64,000 nt of DNA from Streptomyces liliiviolaceus. GTDB lineage: Bacteria; Actinomycetota; Actinomycetes; Streptomycetales; Streptomycetaceae. Below the pieces are notes generated by a model, which had not been told where the DNA came from, made no database searches, and saw only the letters and a program-made list of their open reading frames with translations. The stretch spans positions 6,386,001 through 6,450,000 of the forward strand of contig NZ_JAGPYQ010000001.1 of assembly GCF_018070025.1 (NCBI RefSeq), written 5' to 3'. Below, piece by piece: positions 15,104 through 24,094 of this stretch; within the stretch, counting starts at the first letter, position 1, and every line of letters starts with the position of its first letter. The position numbers were made by a program, and so were the translations under genes.

Positions 15104-18100
15104 ATGACAGATCAGTCGAGTTCGCCGCGTCAGCTCTCGCGGCGATCCGTCGTCACCACGGGATCCACCCTGCTGGCAGGGTTCGGCCTGGGCGCCCTGG
15201 CTCCCCTGCCGGCTGCCGCCGCGGGCGGCAAGGGGGCTGCCGGGTCCGCGCCGCCCGCCGAACTCGCCCTGCACCGCCCGGTCACCGTCTCCTCCACGGC
15301 CTACGCGGCCACGCCGGGCTCCTTCGTGGTGGACCGGCTCACCTCGCAGGGCGTCCGGGGCAGCGGCTGGCGGGCCGGGGCGGGCGACCCGCAGTGGATC
15401 TCGGTCGATCTGCAGGCCCGCTGCGAGGTCACCCGGATCCGGCTCACCTTCGAGGGCGACGCGAACGACCCGGTGTTCACGCCTCCCACCACGGGAAATC
15501 CGGCCAGTGGCACCACGGGCGAGGAGATCCAGTCGAGTCATGCGGTCGACTTCGTCGTCGAGACGTCGACCGATCACACGTCCTGGACCAGCGTGTACCG
15601 CACGACGGCGGGCACCGGCGGTGTGGTGGACATCGAGCTCCCCCGCGCGGTTCCGGCGCGCTGGGTGCGGATGACCTCGCGCAGGCGCTCCAGCCCTCTT
15701 CCCCTCGGCCTGAACGGCTTCGAGGTGCACGGCAGTGCCGAGGGGCACCGGCCGCCGGCCACCGGCTGGACCGACTGGGGCACCCGCACCGGGCCCGCGC
15801 CGAAGCTGACCGTGGCCGGCGACGGCACCGTGCCGGTGGAGTCGGGCTGGCGGCTCACCCTCGACGACTGGGCGGACGGCGAGGGCGACAGCGGGAAGGG
15901 CGAGGAAGGCGGCGGGAAGGGCGGGGACGGCAAGGAGCTGTCGAAGACGTCCGTCGACACCAGCCGCTGGCTGCCCGCCACCGTGCCCGGCACGGTACTG
16001 GCCTCACTCGTGGACCAGGGCAAGCTGCCCGATCCCGTGGCAGGGCTCAACAACCTGCACATCCCCGAAGCCCTGTCCCGGCACTCGTGGTGGTACAAGC
16101 GGGACTTCGAGCTGCCGCGCGGCCTGCGCACCGGACCCGGCCGCCGGATCTGGCTGGAGTTCGACGGCGTCAACCACACGGCCGACATCTGGTTCAACGG
16201 CCACCGCGTGGGCGAGCTGACCTACCCCTTCGCCCGCTCGGCCCACGACGTGACCGAACTGCTCGCCGCGGGCGGCGGGGCCAACGGGCTCGCGGTGCGG
16301 ATCACGCCGATGCCGGTGCCCGGCAGCCCCGGCGACAAGGGCCCCGCGGATGAGGCCTGGGTGGACGCGGGCGCCAACCAGATGAACCTCAACTCGCCCA
16401 CCTACTTGGCCGCTTCGGGCTGGGACTGGATGCCCGCGGTACGCGACCGGGCCGCGGGCATCTGGAACCACGTCCGGCTGAGATCCACCGGCCAGGTCGT
16501 GATCGGCGACCCCCGGGTGGACACCGTGCTGCCGAAGCTGCCGGACCTGTCGGTGGCCGAGCTGACGATCGTCGTCCCGGTCCGCAACGCCGACACCGCC
16601 GACCACCGCACGACGGTCTCCGCGTCCTTCGACGACGTACGGATCAGCAAGGTCGTCACCGTCCCGGCGGGCAGGAGCGTCGACGTCACGTTCACCCCGG
16701 ACGCCTACGGCCGGCTGCGGGTGCGGGACCCAAAGCTGTGGTGGCCGAACGGGCTCGGGGACCCCGCCCTACACGAGCTGACCCTCACCGCGTCGGTCGA
16801 CGGCACCAAGAGCGACCGCCGCACCATCCGCTTCGGAATCCGCCGATTCGGTTACGAGTTCGAGGTGCCGCTGCCGTTCACGTCCACCGGCGACGCGTAC
16901 ACCCAGTCCGTGGCCTTCGACCGGCGCGAGGCCAGATACGTACGCGTGAAGTGCCTTACGCGCGCGACCGGTTGGGGCAGTTCGTTGTGGGCGCTGTCCG
17001 TGTTCGACAGTGAGCGGGGCTCGACCGACCTCGCGCTGCACGCACCGGCCGAGGCGTCGAGCGAGGACGGCGGCGACCGTGGTCCGGCCAACGCGACCGA
17101 CGGCGATCCGGGCACCCGCTGGTCGTCGGCCTACGAGGACGACCAGTGGATCCGCGTCGACCTGGGCTCGCCGCAGTCGTTCGACCGGGTCGACCTGACG
17201 TGGGAGCAGGCGTACGCGAAGACCTTCGTCGTCCAGGTCTCCTCCGACGACGACACCTGGATCGATGTCACGTCGGTGGACAACGGCGCGATCCCCCTGC
17301 CCTTCAACAACGGCGACGCCAGTCTCCGGGTCGAGGACTTCGCGCCGCGCACCGCCCGCCATGTCCGGATCGCCTGCGGGGTGCGCAACACGAGCTGGGG
17401 CAACTCCCTGTGGTCGCTGGGCGTCATCGACAGCGCCGAGCCCGGCACCGATCTCGCCCTGCGGCGGACGGCGACCGCGTCCACCGAGGAGTCCGACCAC
17501 CCGGCCGCGAACGCCACCGACGGCGACCCGGGAACGCGCTGGTCGTCGGCGTACGAGGACCAGCAGTGGATCCAGGTCGACCTCGGTTCCGCGAAGCGGT
17601 TCGACCGGGTGGCGATCGTGTGGGAGTCCGCCTACCCGAAGACGTACGTCGTCCAGGTGTCCGACGACGGGGACACCTGGACCGATGTGAAGTCCGTGTC
17701 CAACACCCCCGATCCGCTGAAGATCAGTGTGAACGGCGTCCGGGTGCTGGCCCGGGGCGGCAACTGGGGCTGGGACGAACTGCTGCGCCGGATGCCGCCG
17801 GAGCGGATGGACGCGGCGGTGCGGATGCACCGCGACATGAACTTCACGATGATCCGCAACTGGGTCGGCACCTGCGACCGGGAGGAGTTCTTCGCCGCCT
17901 GCGACGAGCACGGCATCCTGGTGTGGAACGACTTCCCGAACGCCTGGGGCATGGACCCGCCGGACCACGAGGCCTTCGACTCGATCGCGCGGGACACCGT
18001 GCTGCGCTACCGGATCCATCCGAGCGTGGTCGTCTGGTGCGGGGCCAACGAGGGCAACCCGCCCGCCGCCGTCGACCGGGGCATGCGCGCCGCCGTGGAG

Positions 18101-19213
18101 GAGCAGGCGCCCGGCCTGCTCTACCAGAACAACTCGGCCGGCGGGATCGTCACCGGCGGCGGCCCCTACGGCTGGGTCGAGCCGGACAAGTACTTCGACC
18201 CGGCCACGTACGGCAGCAAGGACTTCGGTTTCCACACCGAGATCGGCATGCCCGTCGTCTCCACCGCCGCCAGCATGCGGAACCTGACGGGCGACGAGCC
18301 CGAGTGGCCGATACGCGGCGCCTGGTACCACCACGACTGGAGCGAGCGCGGGAATCAGGCGCCGCAGAACTACAAGGCCGCCGTCGAGGCCCGGCTCGGG
18401 ACGGCCACGGACCTGGACGACTTCGCCCGCAAGGCCCAGTTCGTCAACTACGAGAACACCCGCGCCATGTTCGAGGCGTGGAACGCGAACCTGTGGGACA
18501 ACGCCGGCGGCTTGATGCTGTGGATGTCGCATCCGGCGTGGCACAGCACCGTCTGGCAGACCTACGACTACGACTTCGACGTCAACGGCACTTACTTCGG
18601 GGCGCGTTCGGCCTGCGAGCCGCTGCATGTCCAGGCCGACCCGAAGGGGCAGGTCATCGCGGTCAACCACACGCGCAAGGAGCTGCGGGGGGCCGTCGTC
18701 TCGGCGCGGCTGCTCGATCTGTCGGGCAGGCAGCTCGGCAGGGGCAGGAGCGCCCGGCTGGACGTGGCACCGGCCGCGACCGGCAAGGCGTTCACCGTCG
18801 GCTGGAGCGACGACCTGCCCGAACTCCACCTGCTGCGGCTGACGTTGGAGGACGGCGACGGCCGTGAGCTGTCGCGGAACACCTACTGGCGCTACCGCAC
18901 CCCGGCCGCCATGCGGGCCCTGACCCGGGCGCCGCGCGCCAAGGTGTCCACGAAGGTCACCCGCGTGTCCCGGTCCGGAGCCCGGCACGAACTGACCGCC
19001 ACCGTACGCGATCAGGGGTCGGCCGTCGCCGCCATGGTCCGGCTGTCGCTGCTGGACGGGAGGACGGGGCATCGCGTCCTGCCGACCCTCTACAGCGACA
19101 ACTACCTGTGGCTGCTGCCCGGCGAGTCCCGGACGGTCACACTGTCGTGGCCCGCCCGGGCCCTCGCCGCCTCGCACCGGCCGCTCCTGACGGCGGAGGC
19201 GTTCAACTCGTAG
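15104..19213 (+). CDS. Secreted GH2 glycosidase with three F5/8C-type modules
   Basis: 1369 residues. A Tat signal peptide (SRRSVV near residue 14) begins the protein; ATG 15104 is chosen for this reason. An F5/8C (CBM32-like) module spans about 45-210, then the GH2 sugar-binding and immunoglobulin-like domains. Two more F5/8C modules (about 600-870) are inserted before the TIM barrel resumes at LARGGNWGWDELLRR. Catalytic residues appear as the acid/base in CGANEGN (Glu983) and nucleophile in HTEIGMP (Glu1046). Domain order resembles the exo-beta-glucosaminidase/beta-mannosidase branch of GH2, but the acid/base is Glu, not the Asp of CsxA-type glucosaminidases, so beta-mannosidase-like activity on galactomannan is the better guess. 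A Lys/Gly/Glu-rich linker lies near 265-285. Confidence 0.85.
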   Translation: MTDQSSSPRQLSRRSVVTTGSTLLAGFGLGALAPLPAAAAGGKGAAGSAPPAELALHRPVTVSSTAYAATPGSFVVDRLTSQGVRGSGWRAGAGDPQWISVDLQARCEVTRIRLTFEGDANDPVFTPPTTGNPASGTTGEEIQSSHAVDFVVETSTDHTSWTSVYRTTAGTGGVVDIELPRAVPARWVRMTSRRRSSPLPLGLNGFEVHGSAEGHRPPATGWTDWGTRTGPAPKLTVAGDGTVPVESGWRLTLDDWADGEGDSGKGEEGGGKGGDGKELSKTSVDTSRWLPATVPGTVLASLVDQGKLPDPVAGLNNLHIPEALSRHSWWYKRDFELPRGLRTGPGRRIWLEFDGVNHTADIWFNGHRVGELTYPFARSAHDVTELLAAGGGANGLAVRITPMPVPGSPGDKGPADEAWVDAGANQMNLNSPTYLAASGWDWMPAVRDRAAGIWNHVRLRSTGQVVIGDPRVDTVLPKLPDLSVAELTIVVPVRNADTADHRTTVSASFDDVRISKVVTVPAGRSVDVTFTPDAYGRLRVRDPKLWWPNGLGDPALHELTLTASVDGTKSDRRTIRFGIRRFGYEFEVPLPFTSTGDAYTQSVAFDRREARYVRVKCLTRATGWGSSLWALSVFDSERGSTDLALHAPAEASSEDGGDRGPANATDGDPGTRWSSAYEDDQWIRVDLGSPQSFDRVDLTWEQAYAKTFVVQVSSDDDTWIDVTSVDNGAIPLPFNNGDASLRVEDFAPRTARHVRIACGVRNTSWGNSLWSLGVIDSAEPGTDLALRRTATASTEESDHPAANATDGDPGTRWSSAYEDQQWIQVDLGSAKRFDRVAIVWESAYPKTYVVQVSDDGDTWTDVKSVSNTPDPLKISVNGVRVLARGGNWGWDELLRRMPPERMDAAVRMHRDMNFTMIRNWVGTCDREEFFAACDEHGILVWNDFPNAWGMDPPDHEAFDSIARDTVLRYRIHPSVVVWCGANEGNPPAAVDRGMRAAVEEQAPGLLYQNNSAGGIVTGGGPYGWVEPDKYFDPATYGSKDFGFHTEIGMPVVSTAASMRNLTGDEPEWPIRGAWYHHDWSERGNQAPQNYKAAVEARLGTATDLDDFARKAQFVNYENTRAMFEAWNANLWDNAGGLMLWMSHPAWHSTVWQTYDYDFDVNGTYFGARSACEPLHVQADPKGQVIAVNHTRKELRGAVVSARLLDLSGRQLGRGRSARLDVAPAATGKAFTVGWSDDLPELHLLRLTLEDGDGRELSRNTYWRYRTPAAMRALTRAPRAKVSTKVTRVSRSGARHELTATVRDQGSAVAAMVRLSLLDGRTGHRVLPTLYSDNYLWLLPGESRTVTLSWPARALAASHRPLLTAEAFNS
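17084..17701 (+). repeat. Tandem duplication of an F5/8C module inside the GH2 gene
   Basis: Two copies of a sugar-binding module, offset by exactly 420 bp (140 codons), with blocks such as NATDGDPGTRWSSAYED repeated almost unchanged. Similarity at both DNA and protein level points to fairly recent tandem duplication in frame. Confidence 0.85.
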
Positions 19214-19227
19214 CGTGGGAAGGCCGG

Positions 19228-21138
19228 TCAGGCGTACGGCGTGAGGAACTCGTGCGCTGACAGCGCCCTGTTCACGATGCGCGTGTCGCCCATCCAGCCG
19301 TAGAAGCCCTGCCCGAAGCTCTCGTCGAACTGGGTGGCTCCGAGGACGAAGGGCTTGCCGAGGGTGGCGATGCCGGTGGACGGCTGCGAAGGATTGCGGG
19401 CGATCTTCGAGCCGTCCACGTACATCACCGTGCGGCGGCCGTCGTTGACGAGGGCGATGTGTATCCAGCGGCCCACCGGCACCGCGTGGCTCCACGACGT
19501 GGGGTCGGCGTCCTGGCGCTGCGGATAGACCACGAACTGGAGGAACCGCTCGGGTGACAGGTTGAGGCTGCAGGTCGGTTCCAGCGGGGACCAGCCCGTG
19601 GTCTTGCCCGCGTCGCCGTTGCGGCCCTCCCAGCTGAGGATGCCCATCCAGGAGTGGTCGCCCTCGAAGGGCTCGGGCAGCCTGACGAAGGTCTCGATGG
19701 TGTAGCCGCGCAGGAACTTCTCGCTGTTCAGGGCGGCCCGGGCGGCGGTCGTCAGGATCGCGCCGCGGTCCGGGCTCTTGCCGCCGTCGAAGCGGAGGCT
19801 GGCGTGCGCGGGCTGGCCGGGGTGGTGGTCGGCGGACCAGGTGAGCGCGTCGGAGCCGCCGGCGGCCAGCCGGCTCACGGTCAGGTCGTTGCCGTTGCCG
19901 GTGAGGTCGCGCACGACGGCGCCGTTCGCGACGGGCTTGCCCGCGGTGCCGCCCGCCGAGGTCCCGGCGGCGTCGAAGCGCCAGTACGCGACCGTGCCGC
20001 GCGGCATCACCGCGGAGGCGGGCCGCGGCTTCGGCACGGCGACCGGGGCGAAGCCCTTGAACCGTTCGTCGAAGTCGATGTCCAGGCTGAACCGGTCGGC
20101 GTCACCGGTCAGTTCGATGGTCTCGGCTTCCAGCGGCGACCGCTTCTCCGGGTCCCTGGCGAGGAGCCACGGTGAGAAGGTCTCGACGTCGACGACCCCG
20201 CGGGCCAGGTCGAAGCCGTACGTACGGATCATGCCGGCGCCGCCGTAGTAGCGGTCCTGGTAGTTGGTGATGTGGACGTGGACATCGTTGTCGGAGTCGT
20301 TGCGCAGGACCGTGCGGCCCGGCGGCCAGTAGTGGCCGCCCAGCGCCAGGAAGATCTGGTCGTTGCCGCGGACGAGGCCGTCCCACAGGCGCTCGCCGTT
20401 GTCCGACAGCTGCGCCTTGCCGTCGTCGTCGGCCCAGGCGATGTCATGGGTGGTGAGGACGGCGGGCAGCGTGGGGTGCGCGTCGAGGACGCCCTGCGCC
20501 CAGGTCAGTCCCTTGTCCGAGATCCGCCAGTCGAGGGCGAGGACGAGCCAGGACCGGTCCGCGGCCTTGAGCACGTGGTACGTGTTGTAGCCGTCGGGCG
20601 AGGCGCCGCGGTAGGTCGGCATGGACTTGTAGCGGGCGGGCCCGAAGGCGGCGAGGTACGCGGAGTCGCCGCGCTGGTCGTCGCCGGAGTCGATGTCGTG
20701 GTTGCCCGCCAGGACGCTGTAGGGCACCTTGCCGTGGATGGTCCGGAAGGTGTCGGCGGCGCGTTCGATCTCGTCCTCGGTGCCGTGCTCGGTGACATCG
20801 CCGAGGTGCGTCATGAAGGCGATGTTCGCCTCGCCGCGCTCGGCGACCAGATGACGGAAGGCCTCCCGCAGCGGGGCGGGGTCGGCGCTGTCGGCGTCGA
20901 AGAGGTACTGCGTGTCGGGCAGGACGGCCAGCACGAACCGCGGGCTCACGGGGTCGAAAGGGCCGCCGTGGGCGGTGGAGGTGTGGGCGGAGGCGGTGGC
21001 GCCGGCGGGGGCCGGGCCGGGGGCGGCCTGCGCGGACGCCTCGAAGGCGGCGACACCGGCGCCGGCCACGGGCAGGGCTGCCGCGACGCGCAGCAGCGCG
21101 CGTCTGTGCAGGGGGTTCTGGGGTTCTGCCGCAGTCAT
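19228..21138 (-). CDS. Secreted calcineurin-like phosphoesterase with LamG-like C-terminal domain
   Basis: 636 residues. Signal peptide with HRRALLRVAA (possible Tat-type), followed by a metallophosphoesterase domain: LPDTQYL, HLGDVTEHG, LAGNHDID and late His motifs (TTHD, GGHYW) supply the dinuclear metal ligands. A concanavalin-like LamG/laminin-G-type domain fills about 415-636 (VAYWRFD, YTIETFVRLP, WIHIALVNDG, MYVDGSKI). Such proteins hydrolyse phosphoesters outside the cell, and the lectin-like domain may tether it to a glycan. ATG at 21138 is chosen because a GGAG site precedes it. It converges on the GH2 gene with only 14 nt between stops. Its link to galactoside use is only positional. 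Confidence 0.85.
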   Translation of the reverse strand: MTAAEPQNPLHRRALLRVAAALPVAGAGVAAFEASAQAAPGPAPAGATASAHTSTAHGGPFDPVSPRFVLAVLPDTQYLFDADSADPAPLREAFRHLVAERGEANIAFMTHLGDVTEHGTEDEIERAADTFRTIHGKVPYSVLAGNHDIDSGDDQRGDSAYLAAFGPARYKSMPTYRGASPDGYNTYHVLKAADRSWLVLALDWRISDKGLTWAQGVLDAHPTLPAVLTTHDIAWADDDGKAQLSDNGERLWDGLVRGNDQIFLALGGHYWPPGRTVLRNDSDNDVHVHITNYQDRYYGGAGMIRTYGFDLARGVVDVETFSPWLLARDPEKRSPLEAETIELTGDADRFSLDIDFDERFKGFAPVAVPKPRPASAVMPRGTVAYWRFDAAGTSAGGTAGKPVANGAVVRDLTGNGNDLTVSRLAAGGSDALTWSADHHPGQPAHASLRFDGGKSPDRGAILTTAARAALNSEKFLRGYTIETFVRLPEPFEGDHSWMGILSWEGRNGDAGKTTGWSPLEPTCSLNLSPERFLQFVVYPQRQDADPTSWSHAVPVGRWIHIALVNDGRRTVMYVDGSKIARNPSQPSTGIATLGKPFVLGATQFDESFGQGFYGWMGDTRIVNRALSAHEFLTPYA

Positions 21139-21194
21139 GGACACTCCGTAGGACAGGACCGGACGGCACCGGTCGGCAGCCCGTACGCTCCTCA

Positions 21195-21219
21195 CCCGCC
21201 ACAGCCGGGCGGTGGCGGG
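21195..21219 (-). terminator. Hairpin between the carboxylase epsilon gene and the phosphoesterase gene
   Basis: Perfect 8-bp inverted repeat CCCGCCAC / GTGGCGGG with a 9-nt loop, 61 nt beyond the stop of the epsilon-subunit gene. It probably ends the carboxylase transcript and marks the edge between the sugar block and the polyketide block. Confidence 0.45.
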
Positions 21220-21279
21220 GAGTTGAACGTTCGCCGCCCGCCGTCCGGACGTTTGGCGGAGGTCGGCGTCCGGCGGAGG

Positions 21280-21492
21280 TCAGCGCGAGGTCCAGGCCCG
21301 GGGTGTCCGGTAGACCCGCGTCTGCGCCCAGCGGGGGCTCCCGGCCGTGCGGGTCGGCTCCTCGGGCCCGGTGCGGTCGGCGCGGCCGTGCACCACGGCG
21401 AGCACGGCCGCCACCTCCTCGTCGGTGGGCGCTCCGCGGACGAACGTCAGCAGGGGGATGTCGGGTGTGTCCATGGTCTTCTCCGCCGTCAC
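21280..21492 (-). CDS. Acyl-CoA carboxylase epsilon subunit
   Basis: A 70-residue protein starting at a GTG that overlaps the carboxyltransferase stop (GTGA). The core IPLLTFVRGAPTDEEVAAVLAVV has the short helical signature (V-RG-PT-EE-AA) of the small epsilon chains of actinomycete acyl-CoA carboxylases. These chains bind and activate the beta chain. The C-terminal half is basic and low in complexity, ending in the conserved W-rich type tail. Identification rests on this motif and the gene order. Confidence 0.8.
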   Translation of the reverse strand: MTAEKTMDTPDIPLLTFVRGAPTDEEVAAVLAVVHGRADRTGPEEPTRTAGSPRWAQTRVYRTPRAWTSR

Positions 21493-23123
21493 ATCGGAAG
21501 GTTGCCGTGTTTGCGGGAGGGGAGCCGCGCGTCCTTGGAGCGCAGCATCGCCAGCGCGTCCACCAGGACGGCGCGGGTTTCGGCGGGGTCGATCACGTCG
21601 TCGACGAGCCCGCGCTGCGCCGCGTAGTAGGGGTGCATGAGCTCCTGCCGGTACTCCTTGATCCGCTGGGCCCGGACCGCCTCGGGGTCGGGGGCGGCCG
21701 CGATCTCACGCCGGAACACCACGTTCGCCGCGCCCTCGGCGCCCATCACGGCGATCTCGTTGGTCGGCCAGGCGAACGACAGGTCGGCGCCGATGGACCG
21801 TGAGTCCATCACGATGTAGGCGCCGCCGTAGGCCTTGCGCAGGATCACCTGGATGCGCGGGACGGTCGCGTTGCAGTACGCGTAGAGCAGTTTCGCGCCG
21901 TGCCGGATGATGCCGTCGTGTTCCTGGTCCGTGCCCGGGAGGAAGCCGGGGACGTCGACCAGGGTCACCAGCGGAATACTGAAGGCGTCGCAGGTCTGCA
22001 CGAATCGCGCCGCTTTTTCCGAGGCGTGGATGTCGAGTACTCCGGCCATGGCCGCGGGCTGGTTCCCGACTATTCCGACGACATGCCCCTCGAAGCGCGC
22101 GAATGCGCAGATGATGTTGGTGGCCCAGCGGGAATGCATCTCGAAGAATTCACCGTGATCGACGATCTCCTCGATCACGGCACGCATGTCGTACGACCTT
22201 TTCGGGTCCGGTGGAACGATGTCGAGGAGCGCTTCGGAACGCCGTTCCGGCGGGTCGTCCGCGACAACGACCGGCGGCAGCTCGCGGTTGTTGGACGGGA
22301 GCAGGGAAAGCAGATACCGGACCTCTTCGAGGCATTCCCTCTCGCTGTCGCAGACATGGGTGGCGGCTCCGGAGACCGAACCGTGCACCTGTGCGCCGCC
22401 GAGTTGCTCGTGGGTGACGTCCTCGCCCGTGACCGCCTTCACCACGTCCGGTCCTGTGATGTACATCTGTGAGGTGTCGCGGACCATGAACACGAAGTCG
22501 GTGAGCGCCGGGGCGTAGGTGGCGCCTCCGGCGCACGGCCCGAGGATCACGCTGATCTGCGGGATGACGCCCGACGCGCGGACGATCCGGCGGAAGATCC
22601 CGCCGTAGCCGGCGAGCGCGGTGACGCCCTCCTGGATGCGGGCGCCGGCGCCGTCGTTCAGGCTGACCAGGGGTGCGCCCGCCGCCTCGGCCAGGTCCAT
22701 CACCTTGTGGATCTTCTCCGCGTGGGCCTCGCCGAGGGAGCCGCCGAAGATGCGGAAGTCATGGGCGTAGACGAACACGGTCCGGCCGGCCACCTCGCCC
22801 CAGCCGGTGACCACACCATCGGTCGACGGGCGCCGGTCCTGGAGGCCGAACCCGGTGGCGCGGTGCCTGCGCAACTGCTCGATCTCACGGAAGGTGCCCG
22901 GGTCGAAGAGCAGGTCCAGCCGCTCACGGACCGTCAGTTTGCCCCGGGCGTGCTGCTGTTCGGTCGCACGGGGCGAAGGACCCTGCTCGGCCCGTGCCCG
23001 GACCTGGAGCAGCTCGGCGACGCCCGAGCGCATGTCGGGCGGCTCCTCGTCCGCCCCGGCGGCCGGGCCGGGAACGTCCGTCGTGCCCTTCACGTCCGCC
23101 GCTTCCCCCGCGACCATGGTCAT
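21489..23123 (-). CDS. Acyl-CoA carboxylase carboxyltransferase (beta) subunit
   Basis: 544 residues: N-terminal carboxyltransferase half (RGKLTVRERLDLLFD; GRTVFVYAHDF; LGPCAGGATYAPAL oxyanion region) and C-terminal half (VVGIVGNQPAA; LVDVPGFLPG; AYGGAYIVMDSRSIGAD). It transfers CO2 from biotin to an acyl-CoA, working with a biotinylated alpha chain encoded elsewhere. The residue controlling chain-length choice in Streptomyces coelicolor AccB/PccB (Ile versus Asp) is Ile437 here, as in AccB, which accepts acetyl- and propionyl-CoA. It can therefore supply malonyl- and methylmalonyl-CoA, the extender units used by the PKSs. GAGGAG lies 7 nt before the ATG. Transcription is divergent from the thioesterase gene across regulatory box A. 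Confidence 0.93.
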   Translation of the reverse strand: MTMVAGEAADVKGTTDVPGPAAGADEEPPDMRSGVAELLQVRARAEQGPSPRATEQQHARGKLTVRERLDLLFDPGTFREIEQLRRHRATGFGLQDRRPSTDGVVTGWGEVAGRTVFVYAHDFRIFGGSLGEAHAEKIHKVMDLAEAAGAPLVSLNDGAGARIQEGVTALAGYGGIFRRIVRASGVIPQISVILGPCAGGATYAPALTDFVFMVRDTSQMYITGPDVVKAVTGEDVTHEQLGGAQVHGSVSGAATHVCDSERECLEEVRYLLSLLPSNNRELPPVVVADDPPERRSEALLDIVPPDPKRSYDMRAVIEEIVDHGEFFEMHSRWATNIICAFARFEGHVVGIVGNQPAAMAGVLDIHASEKAARFVQTCDAFSIPLVTLVDVPGFLPGTDQEHDGIIRHGAKLLYAYCNATVPRIQVILRKAYGGAYIVMDSRSIGADLSFAWPTNEIAVMGAEGAANVVFRREIAAAPDPEAVRAQRIKEYRQELMHPYYAAQRGLVDDVIDPAETRAVLVDALAMLRSKDARLPSRKHGNLPM

Positions 23124-23229
23124 ACAGTTTCTCCTCGCCGGTTACCGAGGCCGAATGCGGCCAGGAAAAGATCCGGACGGCTTCAAGGTCTCCCAGCCTT
23201 CGATGCCGGTTCAAGAACTCCCGGCTTTC

Positions 23230-23246
23230 TTAGGGGAGGTTAGGGG
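23230..23246 (+). promoter_or_regulatory. TTAGGGG direct-repeat box A
   Basis: TTAGGGG at 23230-23236 and 23240-23246, 10 bp (one helical turn) apart, followed by TTGGG. It lies in the divergent promoter region between the carboxylase and the thioesterase/starter-PKS genes. Equivalent boxes occur at the other promoters of the polyketide block (46087, 47808, 49258), suggesting a common pathway activator that binds direct repeats. Confidence 0.65.
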
Positions 23247-23308
23247 TTGGGTTGAATTCCCGGTGACGGCATCATGATCGAATGCCCGCTCCTCAGCCCG
23301 CAGGAGAG

Positions 23309-24094
23309 ATGAACGCCATGACGCACTCGCTCGTCGACACCAACGCATGGGTCCGGCGCTTCCGGCCGGCCCCGGACGCCGGAGCCCGTCTGGTGTGTTT
23401 TCCGCACGCCGGTGGCGCGGCGAGCTTCTATTTCCCCGTGGCCCGGACACTGCATCCGCGGGTGGATGTGCTCGCCGTGCAGTATCCGGGACGCCAGGAA
23501 CGCCGTTCGGAAAAACCTTTCACCGACATCGGGACCCTGGCGGACCTGAGTTTCGCGGCGCTGCGGCCCGTGCTCACGGAGCGGCCCGTCCTGTTCGGGC
23601 ACAGCATGGGAGCCGTCGTCGCGTTCGAGGTGGCCCGGCGGATGGAGCGCGAGGGCGGTGTCCCGCCCGCCGCACTGGTGGTGTCGGGACGGCGGGCGCC
23701 CTCGCGTCACCGGGAGGAGTCGGTCCATCTGCGCTCCGACGAGGGCGTGATCGCCGAACTGAAACTGCTGAACGGCACCGACAACTCCCTGCTGGACGAC
23801 GAGGAGTTGCTGCGGATGTTCCTGCCGGCGCTGCGCGCCGACTACCGCGCCGTCGAGACCTACACGTACGTGCCCGGTCCCGCGCTCGGCTGCCCGGTCA
23901 CCGTGTTCACCGGCGACCGGGATCCGCAGGTGACGATGGACGAGGCGCTGGCGTGGCGGGAGCACACCACCGGGCCGTTCGATCTGGAGGTCTTCGAGGG
24001 CGGCCACTTCTACCTCAGTTCCGATCCCGCCACGACCCTGGACCGGCTGGAGTCGGTGCTGCGCGCGCACGGCTCGGGTCCCGCGGCGTCATGA
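23309..24094 (+). CDS. Type II (editing) thioesterase
   Basis: About 261 residues, alpha/beta hydrolase of the RifR/TEII family: FPHAGGAAS near residue 35, nucleophile elbow GHSMG, catalytic Asp in GDRDPQ and His in EGGHFYL. TEII enzymes clear stalled or wrong acyl groups from carrier proteins. The start is uncertain between ATG 23309 and 23318, because AGGAG at 302-306 is too close to one and rather far from the other. Its TGA overlaps the starter-PKS ATG (ATGA), so it is co-translated with the PKS and may proofread the starter ACPs, including the loading module with its defective AT. Confidence 0.9.
   Translation: MNAMTHSLVDTNAWVRRFRPAPDAGARLVCFPHAGGAASFYFPVARTLHPRVDVLAVQYPGRQERRSEKPFTDIGTLADLSFAALRPVLTERPVLFGHSMGAVVAFEVARRMEREGGVPPAALVVSGRRAPSRHREESVHLRSDEGVIAELKLLNGTDNSLLDDEELLRMFLPALRADYRAVETYTYVPGPALGCPVTVFTGDRDPQVTMDEALAWREHTTGPFDLEVFEGGHFYLSSDPATTLDRLESVLRAHGSGPAAS

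Noticed and set aside
16769..19495. Minus-strand open frame of 908 codons opposite the GH2 gene
   Set aside because: Antisense shadow; crosses the GH2 stop and has no recognisable domain.
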